From: Pisolithus tinctorius | Taxonomy: Eukaryota > Basidiomycota > Agaricomycetes > Boletales > Pisolithaceae | Reading direction: 5' to 3' | Assembly: GCA_024663395.1 (NCBI GenBank) | Contig: JANFAH010000001.1 | Location: 6,688,467-6,752,466, forward strand | Length of the DNA: 64,000 bases | Shown here: positions 34,269 to 46,980 of the stretch, in pieces | Layout of the letters: every line of letters starts with the position of its first letter | Numbering within the stretch: the first letter of the stretch is position 1 | Notes under the pieces: generated by a model | The model's database searches: none | The model's input: only the letters and a program-made list of their open reading frames with translations | Told to the model about the DNA's origin: nothing | Translations under genes and position numbers: made by a program

Positions 34269-35201
34269 ATGCCCCCTCTCCGCCCATCACCTCGACTACT
34301 ACAGCCCTGCCCAGCCACCACGCATCTGCCACTTAGCAGTGTCTATGCCAGTGTCGACGAGATGGCAGCCCAGACGCTGACATATATGAACACTTTTGAA
34401 GAACATGCATCCATTGTTCGGGGCCATAGAGAAGGTGCAACTGCCTACCAACGTATGTTGAATGAACAACAGGTTTTATCACCTGATACGGCATGGCCCT
34501 TGCTTGACAGCGAGGGCCTCAGGACATTGAGGTGTAGAATGGAAGACATTATCCGGCACCCTGCAACGTCAATTGACGAGTTTGTACCATCATTTCAAAG
34601 TCACGCACACCACTGATATGATGAAATGCCAGCCATCTCAGGATCTGCTGCGCTGCTAACACTCTGCTGCTTCTGCAGCACGATGTTATCAGTTGCCTAT
34701 CCATTCCTGAGTCAGATGACGTTGAGAAAAAAATCAATCAACTTCGGTAAGTTTCACCTTTTCTTGACTCTTGATACATACTAATAACCACTGTAATAGG
34801 TCTGAATGAAGACGTGCTAAGTATATGGCGAAAAGGGATGGTTTTCGTCCTGTTGTCCCAACGTGTCTGCCAACCTTTCAGCGACCCCAGTCTCAACTTC
34901 CCCATGATCGAATCACCACAGACACTGTGGACAGGTTAATTGACCTTCAATTTCTTTCTCAAGTCATCGGCCAGCAGTTCTATCTCAACCTGGATAATAC
35001 TTTCTTCCGCATTCATGCCATCGAAGCATCTTCAGATGGCTTCCGATTTTCAATCCAATACGAAAATACCAGGTATGGTACTGATAAATGTACACTGTTA
35101 CTTTCCTCACTCTCTATCCCAGAGAACCTGTTGTTGCTGATCCGGATGAGGTGAGGTGGATGCTGCAGAACAGCAGCATAGTGAGATCCGCTGCACCCTA
35201 A
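34269..35201 (+). CDS. Four-exon protein of unknown function
   Basis: Exons 34269-34583, 34679-34746, 34812-35072 and 35123-35201 join with GT-AG introns of 95, 65 and 50 nt, the frame is kept, and the product is about 240 residues. ATG 34269 sits in a good context (CCCACCATGCC); an in-frame ATG at 34209 is an alternative. A Pro-rich start leads to YASVDEMAAQTLTYMNTFEE and a mostly polar, helix-prone middle (SDDVEKKINQLR). The C-terminal half includes FLSQVIGQQFYLNLDNTFFR. I recognise no domain. It sits between the F-box-like gene and the second DUF6698-like gene. Splicing support is by eye only. Confidence 0.5.
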
Positions 35202-35616
35202 CTACTTGTGCCTGTAGTACACTCGACTTCTGTATGATTATGGGACCGTGTAACTAACAAGCCGTAACATGCTCGTTACTCCATACTTTGTTGGGTTAAT
35301 TGAACTTAGACCAGTTTACTTCGAGACTTGGGCTGCCTGCTGCCAAGATGTGCCAAATTTTTGGTCGCTTCTATTCTAACTGCTTTCATTTCACCACCCA
35401 GAAGTTGTTTTGTAGTGATTTAACTTTTCTTCACGAGGGTACAGTCATTTGGAGTGTCACTAAATATGGGTGTTGACAGATGAGTACAAAAGTAAAAAGC
35501 AGCATGACTACTGTGTGGCAAATGAATCACCGGCACTGTGATTCTTATTTCCTACTAGTAAATCGCTCGGAGTAGTGGGAATCAGAGTGGCAAGCTTGGA
35601 CTTGGAAGTCTGCTCA
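35202..35616. other. No gene recognised
   Basis: Space between two convergent genes, probably their 3' untranslated regions. Confidence 0.4.
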
Positions 35617-36028
35617 TTAGTATGGATCAAACCCATTGCCGTGATCGCTATTAAAAAAGACTCGTGACCTGCAAATCATGGCTGATATGGTAGTAAAGTC
35701 TGACGAAGCTGAAAGGCACATACCTGGAGTCTAAGGGGTGAGCACGATGGATGCGCTCAACCATATCATGCATGTGCGCAAAAAGGTCCATAATGGCGAT
35801 TGGTGGAAGTCCAAAAAATACATGGAGGCTCTCTGGTGTCACCAAATCCATATCATCCAGAGCTATGACACCCATCCTTCTCAGTGGAATGAGGAATTGT
35901 GCAGTCCAACCTCGATGTGGCTCTAGGAGGTCGAGTTTCGCCAGAAAATCTTCTAGCAGTGGATAGTAGATGATGTGCGTGGCTGAAGACGTGATTTCAT
36001 AATCAACCAATATGGACGATTGCCGCAT
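35617..36028 (-). CDS. Small SAM-domain-like protein
   Basis: Exons 36028-35724 and 35668-35617 join over a 55-nt intron (GTATGTG to TTTGCAG), giving about 118 residues. Blocks are YPLLEDFLAKLD, LIPLRRMGVIALDDMDLVTP and LHVFFGLPPIAIMDLFAHMH. A short helix, a loop naming a target level and a closing helix resemble the SAM-like fold seen in many Agaricomycete predicted proteins, which would mediate protein contacts. The assignment is tentative. The first Met is at 36028, but an upstream exon cannot be excluded. Confidence 0.45.
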
Positions 36029-36099
36029 GTTGGCAGTTATTCACAATGAAGCAATTATCCCCAGCTGTTCTCATTTCCACCAACAAGCTGGACCAAAGG

Positions 36100-36560
36100 G
36101 TGACCGATGAGTGGCGACCACTTGCGCCTTCAAAATGGAGTATCGCACCAATTGCAACTTATGACTCGAGTCTATCATGGCCCCAGTGACCAGCAAGCGG
36201 CGACAGCTTGCGCCTTCGAAATAGAGTATCGCTGATCGCAACTTGTGACTGTGAGTCTATTTCAAGTGCAATACAGTTCGACTCCACGATGACACATTTA
36301 CCGTGTTCTCACTGCCAATCAAATGTTGGATTGAAGCATGGGCCTGTGACCGACAAGTAGCGACAACTTGCGCCTTCAAAATGGAGTATGGTGCCGATCG
36401 CAACTGCGACTCTGTTTTTCTAGTGCAATACACTTACTCCAGGATGACGCAGTTACCGTGTTCTCGCTGCCGATCAACGAGTTGGATCGAATGGCATGGG
36501 TGACCGAGTGGCGACCACTTGCGCCTTCAAAATGGAGTATGGCATCGATTGCAATTGTGA
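36100..36560. repeat. Four imperfect tandem copies, full unit about 155-160 bp
   Basis: GTGACCGA..AGTGGCGACCAC with TTGCGCCTTCAAAATGGAGT recurs with start points 36100, 36186, 36346 and 36500. Spacing is 86, 160 and 154 bp, so one unit is shortened. A CAATACAGTT or CAATACACTT block follows three of the four copies, all but the shortened unit. It lies between two genes and shows no coding sense. Confidence 0.8.
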
Positions 36561-36799
36561 GTTCACTTTTCTGGTGCAATACAGTTACTCGCATTGAACC
36601 AATTATCATGTAGTATGGCAATCGGTGAGAACTGAACCTGTCACAGGTCTGTGCTCAATGACGTTGTTGAGGAGACTGCATCTGAGTCATCCTCGATACG
36701 GGGTAGCAATTCCTCCAAGATTCGTACATAGACTGCGGCAGAGTCTTAGCTTTTTACTTTTCACCCCGTCACTCCTGGCCTGGCGCATCCTACTAAGAC

Positions 36800-38443
36800 A
36801 TGCCTTTCACAGATGATACCGTGAGGGACACTATCAGTGCCCTTAAGCGCCGCATCAACGCTTTAGAAGAAGATAATCGTGAACTACAAAGCACCCAGAA
36901 ACTGGCAACGTCAAAACTGTGAGTGTGCTCCATCTCAGCTTTAAGTTTATTCTACTTCCCCAACTCTACATGACTCTGAGTTCGAGTCAATCCATTCAAC
37001 AGTACTAACATCATTTTCTCATTTTTTCCATAGACATCACTATGATAAGTACCTTGGGGCTGGACGTGCTATCCGGCGGCTGGTCACCCTCGTTGATTGT
37101 GTTGAAGACCTAGTCAATGAAGCTGACCGCCGTTCCTGCATTGAGCTGGCAGACGACAGTCCTACAGAAAGTTCAGAAGAGTTGAGTGTCATTTCGAAAC
37201 GATGTTCCACTCAATGTAGTACTACAATACTTATACAGGGAAGACCGTTTGTACCGCAACTACCAAGAGCTCTTGCGATGGATTCCAACTCTGAAGTCGG
37301 ATATTGCGGCCGACTCAGAAGACCATGAGGTAAAGTCAATCATGAAGTATGTGAGTGTAATACGCACCTATGTTACTCGCTGCCTGACCCTCTGCTAAGC
37401 TGAACAAAGGTGCAGACGGAGCACGCGGTGATGATGCAGCTGGGCTGAAGATGACCGTTGTTAGCTGGCTCATGCACGGTCAGCCGACCCCAGAGCCAGC
37501 GCTTGAACCCCGTTACAAGGCTGGGCGTGGTTTCTATCATGACACCACCGCTCGACTGATATGCCCTGTGGACTACGACTGGTCCAATGTACAGTACGTG
37601 TGCTCACCACTGCATGACCGTAAATAATGATACACTTACACTTCCTGATGGCACCACATCGACAGACATAGAGCAAACATACGCAGTTTCCATCCAGACT
37701 ATCTCGTGACCGCTGATTGCTGGCCCTACTTCCTTTACAAGAACGAGGAGTATGATCCAGAAAATCCGGTCAGGGGCCTCTTCAAGAATGCTATGCTCGT
37801 TCAGGTTAGATGTTACTACCTTTCAGAACAACATCCTTAACCTTCCCGTAGGCCTTTAAACATATTTTTACTTCGCCAAGCTCAGCTGATTCCGAAACTG
37901 TACTTGATGACACTGACCTGGAAGACCGAATGTCAACTGACCCACTACCGAAACATCGAAAGGGTTTGAACGACAAACGCAGCCGAGCTCACGTTGCCGC
38001 GCTTCTTGGGATGAAGTCCATCTGCCCACGTGCAATTGCATATACTGCGGTACAGGTACGCATCAGTGCTTATAAAGATGTAACGAAGATTTTGACTGAC
38101 AGCCGAGTAAGTTGCGCTTCGCTCTGTCAAGCTGCAACTCCTGGCGCATCGTTGATGAAGATTTCGACTATGAAAAGTTTTACAATAACATGATTACCTT
38201 TTTCAAGGATGTTCATACCCCTCAGGAGCAGGTAGAAATTTCCAACCTTCTTCTCTGGTGGAACCGGTATGTGTCTTCCATGCTTTGTGCCATGCAGCTA
38301 ACTTATGTCTTCATAGCTCTGTGTTTGGTCGTGCAAATGCTTCCATATACCGCCCACAGGCAACTGGGAAAATGTCAGTGGCCTCAACATTGAGGAAGCG
38401 ACGTGAAAAGGCAGCTGCTAGTAGCGGTAGATCAACCACCTGA
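36800..38443 (+). CDS. DUF6698-like protein, gene 2
   Basis: Eight exons: 36800-36918, 37034-37180, 37239-37350, 37400-37593, 37666-37804, 37852-38055, 38112-38266, 38317-38443. All introns are GT-AG (47-115 nt), the frame is continuous, and the product is about 398 residues. ATG 36800 begins MPFTDDTVRDTISALKRRIN, a predicted coiled coil (about 1-40). Next come RAIRRLVTLVDCVEDLVNEA and the family core: FYHDTTARLICP, WPYFLYKNEEYDPENP, FKHIFTSPSSAD, AIAYTAVQ, LRFALSSCNSW and DFDYEKFYNNMITFF. A basic tail contains LRKRREKAAASS. No catalytic site is recognised and the function is unknown. Divergence from gene 1 at 26.5 kb is large, so the two are old paralogues rather than a recent duplication. 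Confidence 0.8.
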
Positions 38444-38953
38444 GGACAGCATGGTAGTGTAGCACATGTGTACGCAATTGTGACGGCCTACCATTTATCC
38501 GCTTGTGTATGTTTTCCGGTCCGACTTGGACACAATATTTCATATGATATTTTGACCGATTTCCCAACTCTTACAATATGATGCCGAGCTCAACATTTTG
38601 GAAATATCATCCATGGTATTTGTCTTCGTGAAAACCTTGAGATAATGACAGCTTATGACGGAATGGCGCTTCTCGCTAGAAAATCATAATCACCAGTGGA
38701 TGTAGAGGGCTGAACAATGTCTTCAAAATTGCTGAGCTCCCGGCTATGGATTCGCCATAGGTGTCTTAACTACACATATTTTCCTGTATGCACATGCACC
38801 AGCAATTGAATATCGATGGACCGCGGGCATCATGATTTCCCACACACACAAAGTCTCGCATTCAGGTGATCCATATCCAGGCATTGCCGCATCCCCCGAA
38901 GATATAAAACCGATCGATCGCATTAGTCCGTTTCGCTATGTAAACATATACCC
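38444..38953. other. No gene recognised
   Basis: AT-leaning intergenic sequence downstream of DUF6698-like gene 2. No repeat or frame worth noting. Confidence 0.4.
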
Positions 38954-39430
38954 GTGGCTGTTCGTTCGACCGGGAGCGGTAGATGGTCCGATCTATTCGA
39001 GTATTGTCTGATAATGACTTTTGGAAAACAGCCTGCAATACTTGAGTTTCTGATGTCCTTTGTCGATGTCCACTATGTTGCTGTACAACTCCACAAGACT
39101 GCAAAATGTTTTCTATTGAAAGGAGAGCCTGGGTTTATAAAGGTCTGCAATGTACGCTGGAATAACTACAATCATTGAGGCATTTGTTTTGGTTCGACTA
39201 GGAGTAGCATACAGTCCAATCTATTGTTGAAGTTCCCAGTATTGTCTGACGATGACTTTTGCCCAACAATTTGCAATGTTTGATCTTCCCAATGTCCTTT
39301 GCTGATGACCACTATGTCGTCATACATCCTCACAGGACTACAAACTGCTTTCTGTTGGGAGGAGAGCCTGGGTTTATAAAGGTCTGCAATGTACGTTGGA
39401 ATAATTATAAACATTGGGGCCATTGTTGGC
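38954..39430. repeat. Tandem duplication, period 240 bp
   Basis: GAGAGCCTGGGTTTATAAAG with GTCTGCAATGTACG lies at 39122 and again at 39362. TATTGTCTGA(T/C)(A/G)ATGACTTTT and (C/G)ATG(T/A)CCACTATGT-type marks precede both. The copies are about 75-80 percent alike. Each holds a TATA-like GGTTTATAAAGG, so they could be duplicated promoter-like sequence. Confidence 0.75.
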
Positions 39431-39879
39431 AATACAATCTAGTTATAAGGGTTGCTAGCAAGATTTGAGTACACGTGATGTAAGACTTACGATACTGCGG
39501 GATTACATGAGGGATGATTGACTTGGCAAGGAGAAGGGGATACTGACCTTGTAAGGGAATCTAGAGATACTCCAGCGCTACCTATACACACCGTTCAAAC
39601 GGACAGAGCCACTGCCCAGCGAAATTAATACACCCACAAACCACATATGTACTAGTAAGGGTTGTGCGACACTCAAGTTCGATTGGTGTCGAGTTCATCC
39701 CCCACTACGTGATACGCGTCGGGAGAGTCGATCACCGACACCTGAGAAACGTACGAGGTACCGCCTCTCTACCTTCGAGCTCGCATCAAGTAGACTGGCC
39801 TTCAAACTTCATGTGTGTGCCTCGATCGCCAGCCGAGAATCCACAAGACGGTGGTACGTAGTTTCTTGCATGGTAAATC

Positions 39880-42800
39880 TTACAAGTAATCTGCGGGTTT
39901 GATGTTCGTTGTGCTAGATAAAGCTCCGCTACTGTCGGCAGAGGAAAGGAACCACGAGCAACACCAATTGAGATAGACCTCTAAGATCTAATCGATCATC
40001 GATCATCCCCAAGATAGTTCCTGGCATACACTGCAGACGAGATACGACATGCACAACTGTCTTCGAATCCTCGAAATTTGTCACCATATTTTTGGATTCT
40101 TGGTGGTTGACTTCATTGAAATCTGCGCTGTTCGCTACAATGACGTTGCAAGACTTGCGAGGACATGCAAGGCGTTCAAGGACCCAGCGCTTGACGTTCT
40201 CTGGCGGACGCAGTCTTCCCTGAGCCCTCTTGCGATGTGTTTGCCTGCTCACCTCTGGGCTATAGAGGTGGATAGGGGCATCAGTGTCCTGGTATGTCTG
40301 TCCTGAGCCGTCTGTACCTTAAGGTCACTGACGACCGCCATAGCATCTCCTGCAGGAACCTTCGCATGAGGACTGGCTGAGCTTGAAAAGATATTCTCGC
40401 CGAATCCGAGCTTTTGACCGCAACACACTGTATTTAACTCAAGTCTCCAAGAATACCTTGCACACTTTTTTCTCGACCAGTCTATCTCACGAGCTTTTTT
40501 CGTCGCTTCATACTCTGAACGCTAATGTCCTCTGCGGAGAGCTAAATCCAATCCCGTCCCTCGATCACATCCGTTTACCCCAACTGGTTTACCTGCGCAC
40601 CATCACCCTCCCTCATCATGTGGATATCTTACCTAGTAGTCTGCGCGAGTTGATCCATTTGCAATATTTATGCAACTTAACGGTGACCTTACCCGATGGA
40701 TTCGATGTCAACGATAGATCCGATGTTGGTATATATCCATCCGCGCAACCGATACTCCCCTCACTCCAGCATTTAAGTGTCCTCGCTACCTCTCTAAAGC
40801 GATGTTTCAGCTTGCTTTCCTCTATCACTTCATACCAACTTCGCTCTGTTGAGGTTTGCCATCGCTGGCCTGCCACCCAGAGTGACCTCTACACACTGTT
40901 CCAAGAGATCGAGCGCATTCACGAACGCTCTCCAAACTTTTACACGCTCAGCGTGCGGTGCTCAAGCGCCCGAACCGAACTCACTTCCTTCGACCTCCCG
41001 CAATCGACACTGACACCCCTCCTTGCATGTCGCCGCTTGCGCGTTCTCAAACTCGACTCTATCGGTACGCTGAATATCGGCGACGCCTTCATCACACAGG
41101 TCACGCTTGCGTGGCCTGATATCGAGGCTCTATACCTGGAAGGGTTCCAACGGAGCAAAGCATGTGTAACACTGGAAGGCATACGTGAACTCTTGCGAGG
41201 CTGCCGACAGCTTTCCTCGCTCTGCATGGCCATCAATACTAGGATTCTGCCTGAGGAAGATCCGGGCGTGCGTTCATTATCTCTTAAGAAGCTGCGCATC
41301 ATTCCCTCTTGTATGGGAGATTGGAGCGCGATAGACCGATATCTTAGAATTCTCGCACCAAGGTTGGAATCATTGCGCCTGAAGTAGTGGTCGTTTTCCG
41401 CGTTGTGGCGTTTTCCACAGAATTGTATCACCCGTTTCTCCCGCCACTGATAGTCCACAATGTGTAGGATTCTACAGATCATTTTTTTGCCAACCTAGGT
41501 GTTTGTGCTTGATTTCATGCATGGTGGTCTCCCTGCACACTCCTCGCAGGTGATTGCAATGTGACAATGGCATTTGATTTTGATGGTATTTTCATTCTAA
41601 TCATTGGGGCAACAGTGCATTCCATATTGTTATATCAGGCTTTCCCTGCTAGCTCAACTAGGAAGGAATCCCTCTATTGGCTGAACTCATTTCGTACCTA
41701 CGAAGACAACCTCACTTTTCGACTGATGGCGTCGCTCAATGTCGTGAGATTCAACAGTCCGAATTTAAGCGGTGTTTACTATGATCCTGTCGCCCGCGAA
41801 GGTCCCGCATTCACACTTCGGTGCTGCTTTCTACTCCTTGTGAATCTGCCCTCGCCCTTCCTTTCCCACTGTTTCCGTTAGTCTCCTCTCCTCCATCGCC
41901 TTCCTCAATCTCAGCGTCCTCGCCGTCACGAGGTTAGGCTGGCTCCGACCATGTGAAACGATGCATAAGGTAGCGCTGCAGAGTTGCCCGAGTGGGGCGA
42001 CATTTTGATGACACGAACGTACGTAGAAGACGCTCTTCGTGTGTATGGGTGCTTCTTTATTAGGCACGTCCTATTTAGAGTCTGCATGATCCCACTGCAC
42101 CTATGTCCTGTGTTTGTACAGGGTTAGGTACATAGACGGGGCTTCAGGTGCGCAATACAGCACGTCTCGGTTCCCGACAGGCTGAGAACTCGAGAAACAA
42201 CGTTGGCTTACTGGATCTGTAGAGTTCATATTAACCTGCAGTATTTATGCTTCATCGTACCAGATACTAGATATACATGAAATTGTACCGTAATTAAGAT
42301 AGACGCCACAAGGGTGTATGCACGAGGTAGAAGTGATTTCATCTTTCGGGTTAAAGCTGGGATCACCCTTCGTACTGACGGTCAACTAGTGGAGGGTGGC
42401 TTGCGACACATCAAGATCGTTAAATCCTGGGTAATTCATGATGAATCTAGTTGATTCTACGATGAAGTAGCTGTACTTACTACCACTAGGGTGGACATGC
42501 TCAGCTTTCGTCGGGGCGCATCGGCGGAGGGCGTGGCGTTGACAGCGTCATCTAAGTTCTGAGCGATGATGCTACACGGATTCTAGAACGGAGATCAGCA
42601 ATAGGATATGTTGAAAATACCACTAAGACCTCACAGAGTCCGAGACGGCGGTTAGATACGATGGTATAAAGCATGGTCCGTCAGGAATAAGGCCATCGTC
42701 GTCAGAGGTGTACAAAGCAGCCTAGCCACCATGAGCGTTCCGAACCAGTGGGTCAACAAACGCCATCACTTACCATCACCCTCTCGCGGGCAGAGGGCTT

Positions 42801-45800
42801 CACCCTTGCGTAGGGATGAAACCTGAACAAGTATGACGACCTGTAATTCGGTAGCTTTCCAGAGTCCATCAGCGCAGGAAAGATTGCAGAATGAAGAGGG
42901 CGAAAAAAAAAAGAAACAGAAAACACCAGGGACCCGGAGCTAGCATCCAGAACTTAAATATTCGAACGGGGTCTAAAATATGCAATAGAATAGGATGGTC
43001 AAGCCGTAAATTGAGTCAACAGACCATGTCGTAGACACCGCCAGGGTTGAAACGTTGAATCTCGAAACGGGAACCTATCGCAGCGCTTATTTTGAATTGT
43101 CATTCACCACATACGCCGGGTCCAAACACATCTGCTTCCACGGCAGCATCCCATGAGTCCCTGACCACATCCACGCCAACAGAAGACATCCTGTGCCAGA
43201 ATAACAATAACCTTCATTACCAGCCACGCACGACGTGTCCGGGATCACACCGGTCTCGCAGGCCATCCATCCGGAACCACCGCCCTGTTAAAAGGCGTGC
43301 AGTGAAACAGACCCTCATCCTTCACGTCGTAAGTTTGCTATGACCGAAACAGGTTTCTGAATTCCGTTATCGACAACATAGGAAGAACTTCGACGGCACA
43401 GTTGAGCTTCATAGTGCCAGTGTGGCTTTGGATCCTCTGCTCTGGTCAAGGCGACCTGGACAACCTGGCCACAAAATATCGACGTCGATGTAGTCTCCTG
43501 TACGCATTGCTGGTGCATATACACGTTTTACGCCGTCCTCCCAGTTCTGTCGCGAACGCAAACGTGCTGCGTGACCTGTCACACGAAAAAGGGGCGTGTC
43601 ACGTCACGCTACCGCCATTCTAAAATCCCACAGGCAAGTTGCTCACCGCCGTCATGAGACTTCCAGTGCAACTCAACTCGAATGCTTCAACAGTGTTTTC
43701 CAAGATCACTCTCGTGTGATAGAAGAAGATGAAGCCATGAAGAAATTGCCCTCTTCAAGTTTTCAGGGGGAATCTACCGACAATAAATCTGTCTGTCAAC
43801 CAAGGCTGCGCCAATACCCTTGTCCGATCGTGCCTCCGAATGAATGGAGTGCATTTGAATGAACGAAGACACTCACTAGTCATGCTGCACCTGTGCGACC
43901 CTCAAACGACGACTCCCCTCAGCCAGCCCCCGTCGTCAGCATTTAGACTCGATCAAGAATTGGAAGATCCCAGCGTGCTTTGCCGTGCATCGAGTGAGTT
44001 CTGCGACAAAGGAAAACGGACCTACACTCCATAGCGAAGCTGCTCGAGTTTTTCACCGTCGCGCTTTGTCACGAACAACGCGGCAGGGAAGTCAGCCAAG
44101 ATTGCGGTGACCCCCCCTCGATGCTAAAGGAGTTGACATGCGCCCTCTTGTCTAGACGCTTGCAGATGGTCGACTGGAAATTCTGTGTTATAGGTGGGCG
44201 CAAGATTTGTGTGCGATAACGTCTGCAAGAATCTCTGGGTTCTGCCTTTCATTGTTACCCAAAGTCTCGAAGAAATGATGCCCGAATGCCGCGACAACTA
44301 TCACAAGGGGTACGACGTGTTCAAGTCGTCAGAAATTCTGGTGGGAGTAGGTCTGCTGAAAAAGCGTTGTGGGTCCCTCGCTCGAACTCCGCCAATTTCG
44401 CCCAGCCAGCGGCTCTCATGATGGACCTGACAAACGTCTCTTAACAACGACAATTCAATCAATTCTTCTGGGCACTTTCCAACACTTCCCCGTCGAGAGT
44501 ACGCTGTCAATTAATTTTCTGTGGTAGTGTTCCGTGCGCTTCTCTGCTCGTCCAAGATCTGCGAAGTGGCCACCGAATTTTCTGTCCGCAAACATGCCAC
44601 CCGTCGTCACATCGCCGTCCAAAAATTTGAATTTCATCTGCTACCTCGTCGGTTCCGTTCGATCGCTCTGCCCAGCGGTGCCCCGTGTCTTCACTGAATT
44701 TGAGCTCTCTTCCGCTGCCGAGCAGAACGTCCCCTTTCGTGAAACCAACGCTGAAACATTTTGGCTGGGAAAAATAAACGCTTCGAGTGCAGAGCTGGAG
44801 GAGGGAAAACTACTTTCTGCATTTCCTGGATGTGGTCTCCTCGAGACTGGGGGAAGTCCACAGCAGCTTACAACTTCACAGGGACAAGAGTCACAAGCCG
44901 GCTTGGTGGCACTCGAGCGACTCTTGTCAACCACCCTAATCCTCCCCTCCATGAAGTGACACAGCTGGCAGTTTATCGTCTCTGAATCGCACTCGTTATT
45001 CCATATTGTGACGCGGCAACACCAATACGATATGTTCGGTGATACTTTCATGCATCGTAAGTGCCTCCCCCGGGCTTGTTCCATTGCTAACCCGTTTTCG
45101 GTACAGTCTTAGTGCCGAGCAAGTAAAATTCACGCGATAGCATTAAAATGAAGGAGGAGGATCCACATGGTGGGTACATTAGTGGCTGCGTTTACTTTCA
45201 TCACCACTGGTTGTTATCAGACTTGTGAACTACACCAATCAATATGTATGGTCGGGTTATGAATCACAAACTCCCCTGCGCGGAGGCACGATCTGTACAT
45301 CCCCCTTTGCGGCGAGATGAAGAAATCCAATTGTCTCATGTATGTGGCAACAACCAGCCCTTTCCGTGTTATGGTTACTTTTGGCGGATATACACTCGAA
45401 GAGGTGCTCGCCAATTGGCACTACTCCTATGATCCGAAACCCCGGTGTATCATGGAGAACTGCAATTGCAGGACCGTATAGACCCACTGTTCTCTTCCCT
45501 GCCTGTTTCGATTTTAACCGTTTGTCACCCTGTTTTAGCCCTCCGTCAGACATGGGACATACTACCAATGACATTCAACTGGACAGTCTTTGCGTGGCTA
45601 GGGCAATATGGTTGTACAACCTTCATCTTCGCCAGCGTCAGTCGCGTCCATTGCTGCTGCAGGTCAGACACCGTAGAGTGTATTTTAGTACTCCCCTCTA
45701 ACGCTAGTACTGCTACCATCCTACTGCGTGCTTGAGCATGTATCACATTCGGTGAACTAACAGCAAAAACGATCTGAAGTTAAATCTGCCACGGAGCGGC

Positions 45801-46040
45801 AACCTATACTTGACAATTTGTATTTCGCCACTTGACTCGTGTTCGGCTGGTTGAATGCATAACTAGTCGAGATCCTTAGAACTATTCGCACCTCGACCTC
45901 GGGTAAGATTGTTTACCACACAGAAGCTCGGTGCTGTACGTGCGCTTGAACGCGGGATGCTGCAAGAGTCTGTTCAGTCCTCGAGCAAGTTCGAGTCCGC
46001 GATAATGTTTGAGGACATCGGTGGCTCTAAATAGCCCTAG
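39880..46040 (+). repeat. Tandem array, unit 1
   Basis: First of four related units. Order: a lead sequence (GTTTGATGTTCGTTGTGCTA near 39897), the F-box gene (40049), a GACTGATGGCGTCGCTCAA block (41719), a GTCTCGGTTCCCGACAGGCT block (42164), GAGCTTCATAGTGCC (43404), and the 3' module from 44727 with AAACGCTTCGAGTGCAGAG (44776). The same marks recur about 7.2-7.3 kb later in unit 2. Beyond the F-box gene the sequence looks like a decayed gene or genes; no intact frame is found. Confidence 0.75.
40049..41387 (+). CDS. F-box/leucine-rich protein, the only open copy in the array
   Basis: Exons 40049-40291 and 40356-41387 join over a 64-nt intron, giving 424 residues. The N-terminus MHNCLRILEICHHIFGFLV with VARLARTCKAFKDPALDVLW is the F-box-like start common in basidiomycete F-box/LRR proteins, which pick substrates for SCF ubiquitin ligases. 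Exon 2 starts EPSHEDWLSLKRY. Leucine-rich repeats follow, for example LHTLNANVL, LRELIHLQYLCNLTVTLP, LRVLKLDSIGTLNI, IEALYLEG and LSSLCMAINT, and the protein closes RYLRILAPRLESLRLK. It lacks one LRR block (around APSLQVLSI) that units 2-4 keep, so unit 1 has an in-frame loss. The substrate is unknown. Confidence 0.75.
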
Positions 46041-46799
46041 TGATCTTCGCATTATTCCATGCACCTGCCACAGGAATAGGATGTCTGCCAGCCCAAGCTC
46101 TCCGAGTTCCTTCCATAACCCCGTTCCGCCAACTTCGAACTCAGCACGCTCAACAAGACCCATGAGCGTCTATGGCATCAAGTAATTATTCTCCGCCTTC
46201 AACCTGAGCGAGAAGGAAGAAGGCTTCGTTTAGTTGACGTAGACGCCAGACAAATAGTAGATAGCAACAAAGAAACTAAATAACACAGAACTAACTCTTC
46301 CAAGTACTCGAGTGTGACTGTTGCGACTGTCGTTCAATGCTCATGGAGGACTCTAATTATTCACGAAGATTACCACAGGATCTAAACGCACACTCTTTTT
46401 CCATGCCGGGAATGTGAAAGTAGGCGTACACTTGCACTTTGTGAAACCAACAACCCGTACAAATAACAGTCTCCGACGATTCCCCCGTCTTCGATGACGT
46501 CACAACGATGGACAAGTCCTATCACAAACAAGCGACGTGCACAGCCTCCGAGACAGACCATGGCGTCACGGTGTTTGCTGGTTGCTGCTGTCCGTTCGTC
46601 CACTGTATGGGTAGCGTTGCAGTACCTCGAGATCCCATATCTTGTCAAGTCAACCATTGCTCATGGAACTGGCATCGTAAGTTTAACATCGTAATTATTG
46701 CGACGGCTCCAATGAGCATTCGAAAAAGAACGTCCATCGTCTTGTGGTCTGCCTACAAGGCTGGGAGACCACCAGGGACCCGAGAATCCGCAGACTAGG
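46041..46799. other. Spacer between array units 1 and 2
   Basis: No match to the other units was noticed and no supported gene was seen. Its right end (CCGAGAATCCGCAGACTAGG near 46779) resembles the sequence just before unit 1 (CCGAGAATCCACAAGACGG near 39833), marking the unit border. Confidence 0.4.
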
Positions 46800-46980
46800 T
46801 AACCTGCGTGTTTGATGCTTCGTCGTACTAGAAGCCCCGGTCGGACGAAGAAAGGAAGAACGAAGGAAGACTGATGGAGACGGACATCGCGAAGAAGTAT
46901 GAAGTACAAATCAAATGACCTCTCATTGATCATCGAATCATCCCCAAGATCATCCCCACAAGTAGCGGATGGGACACGAT

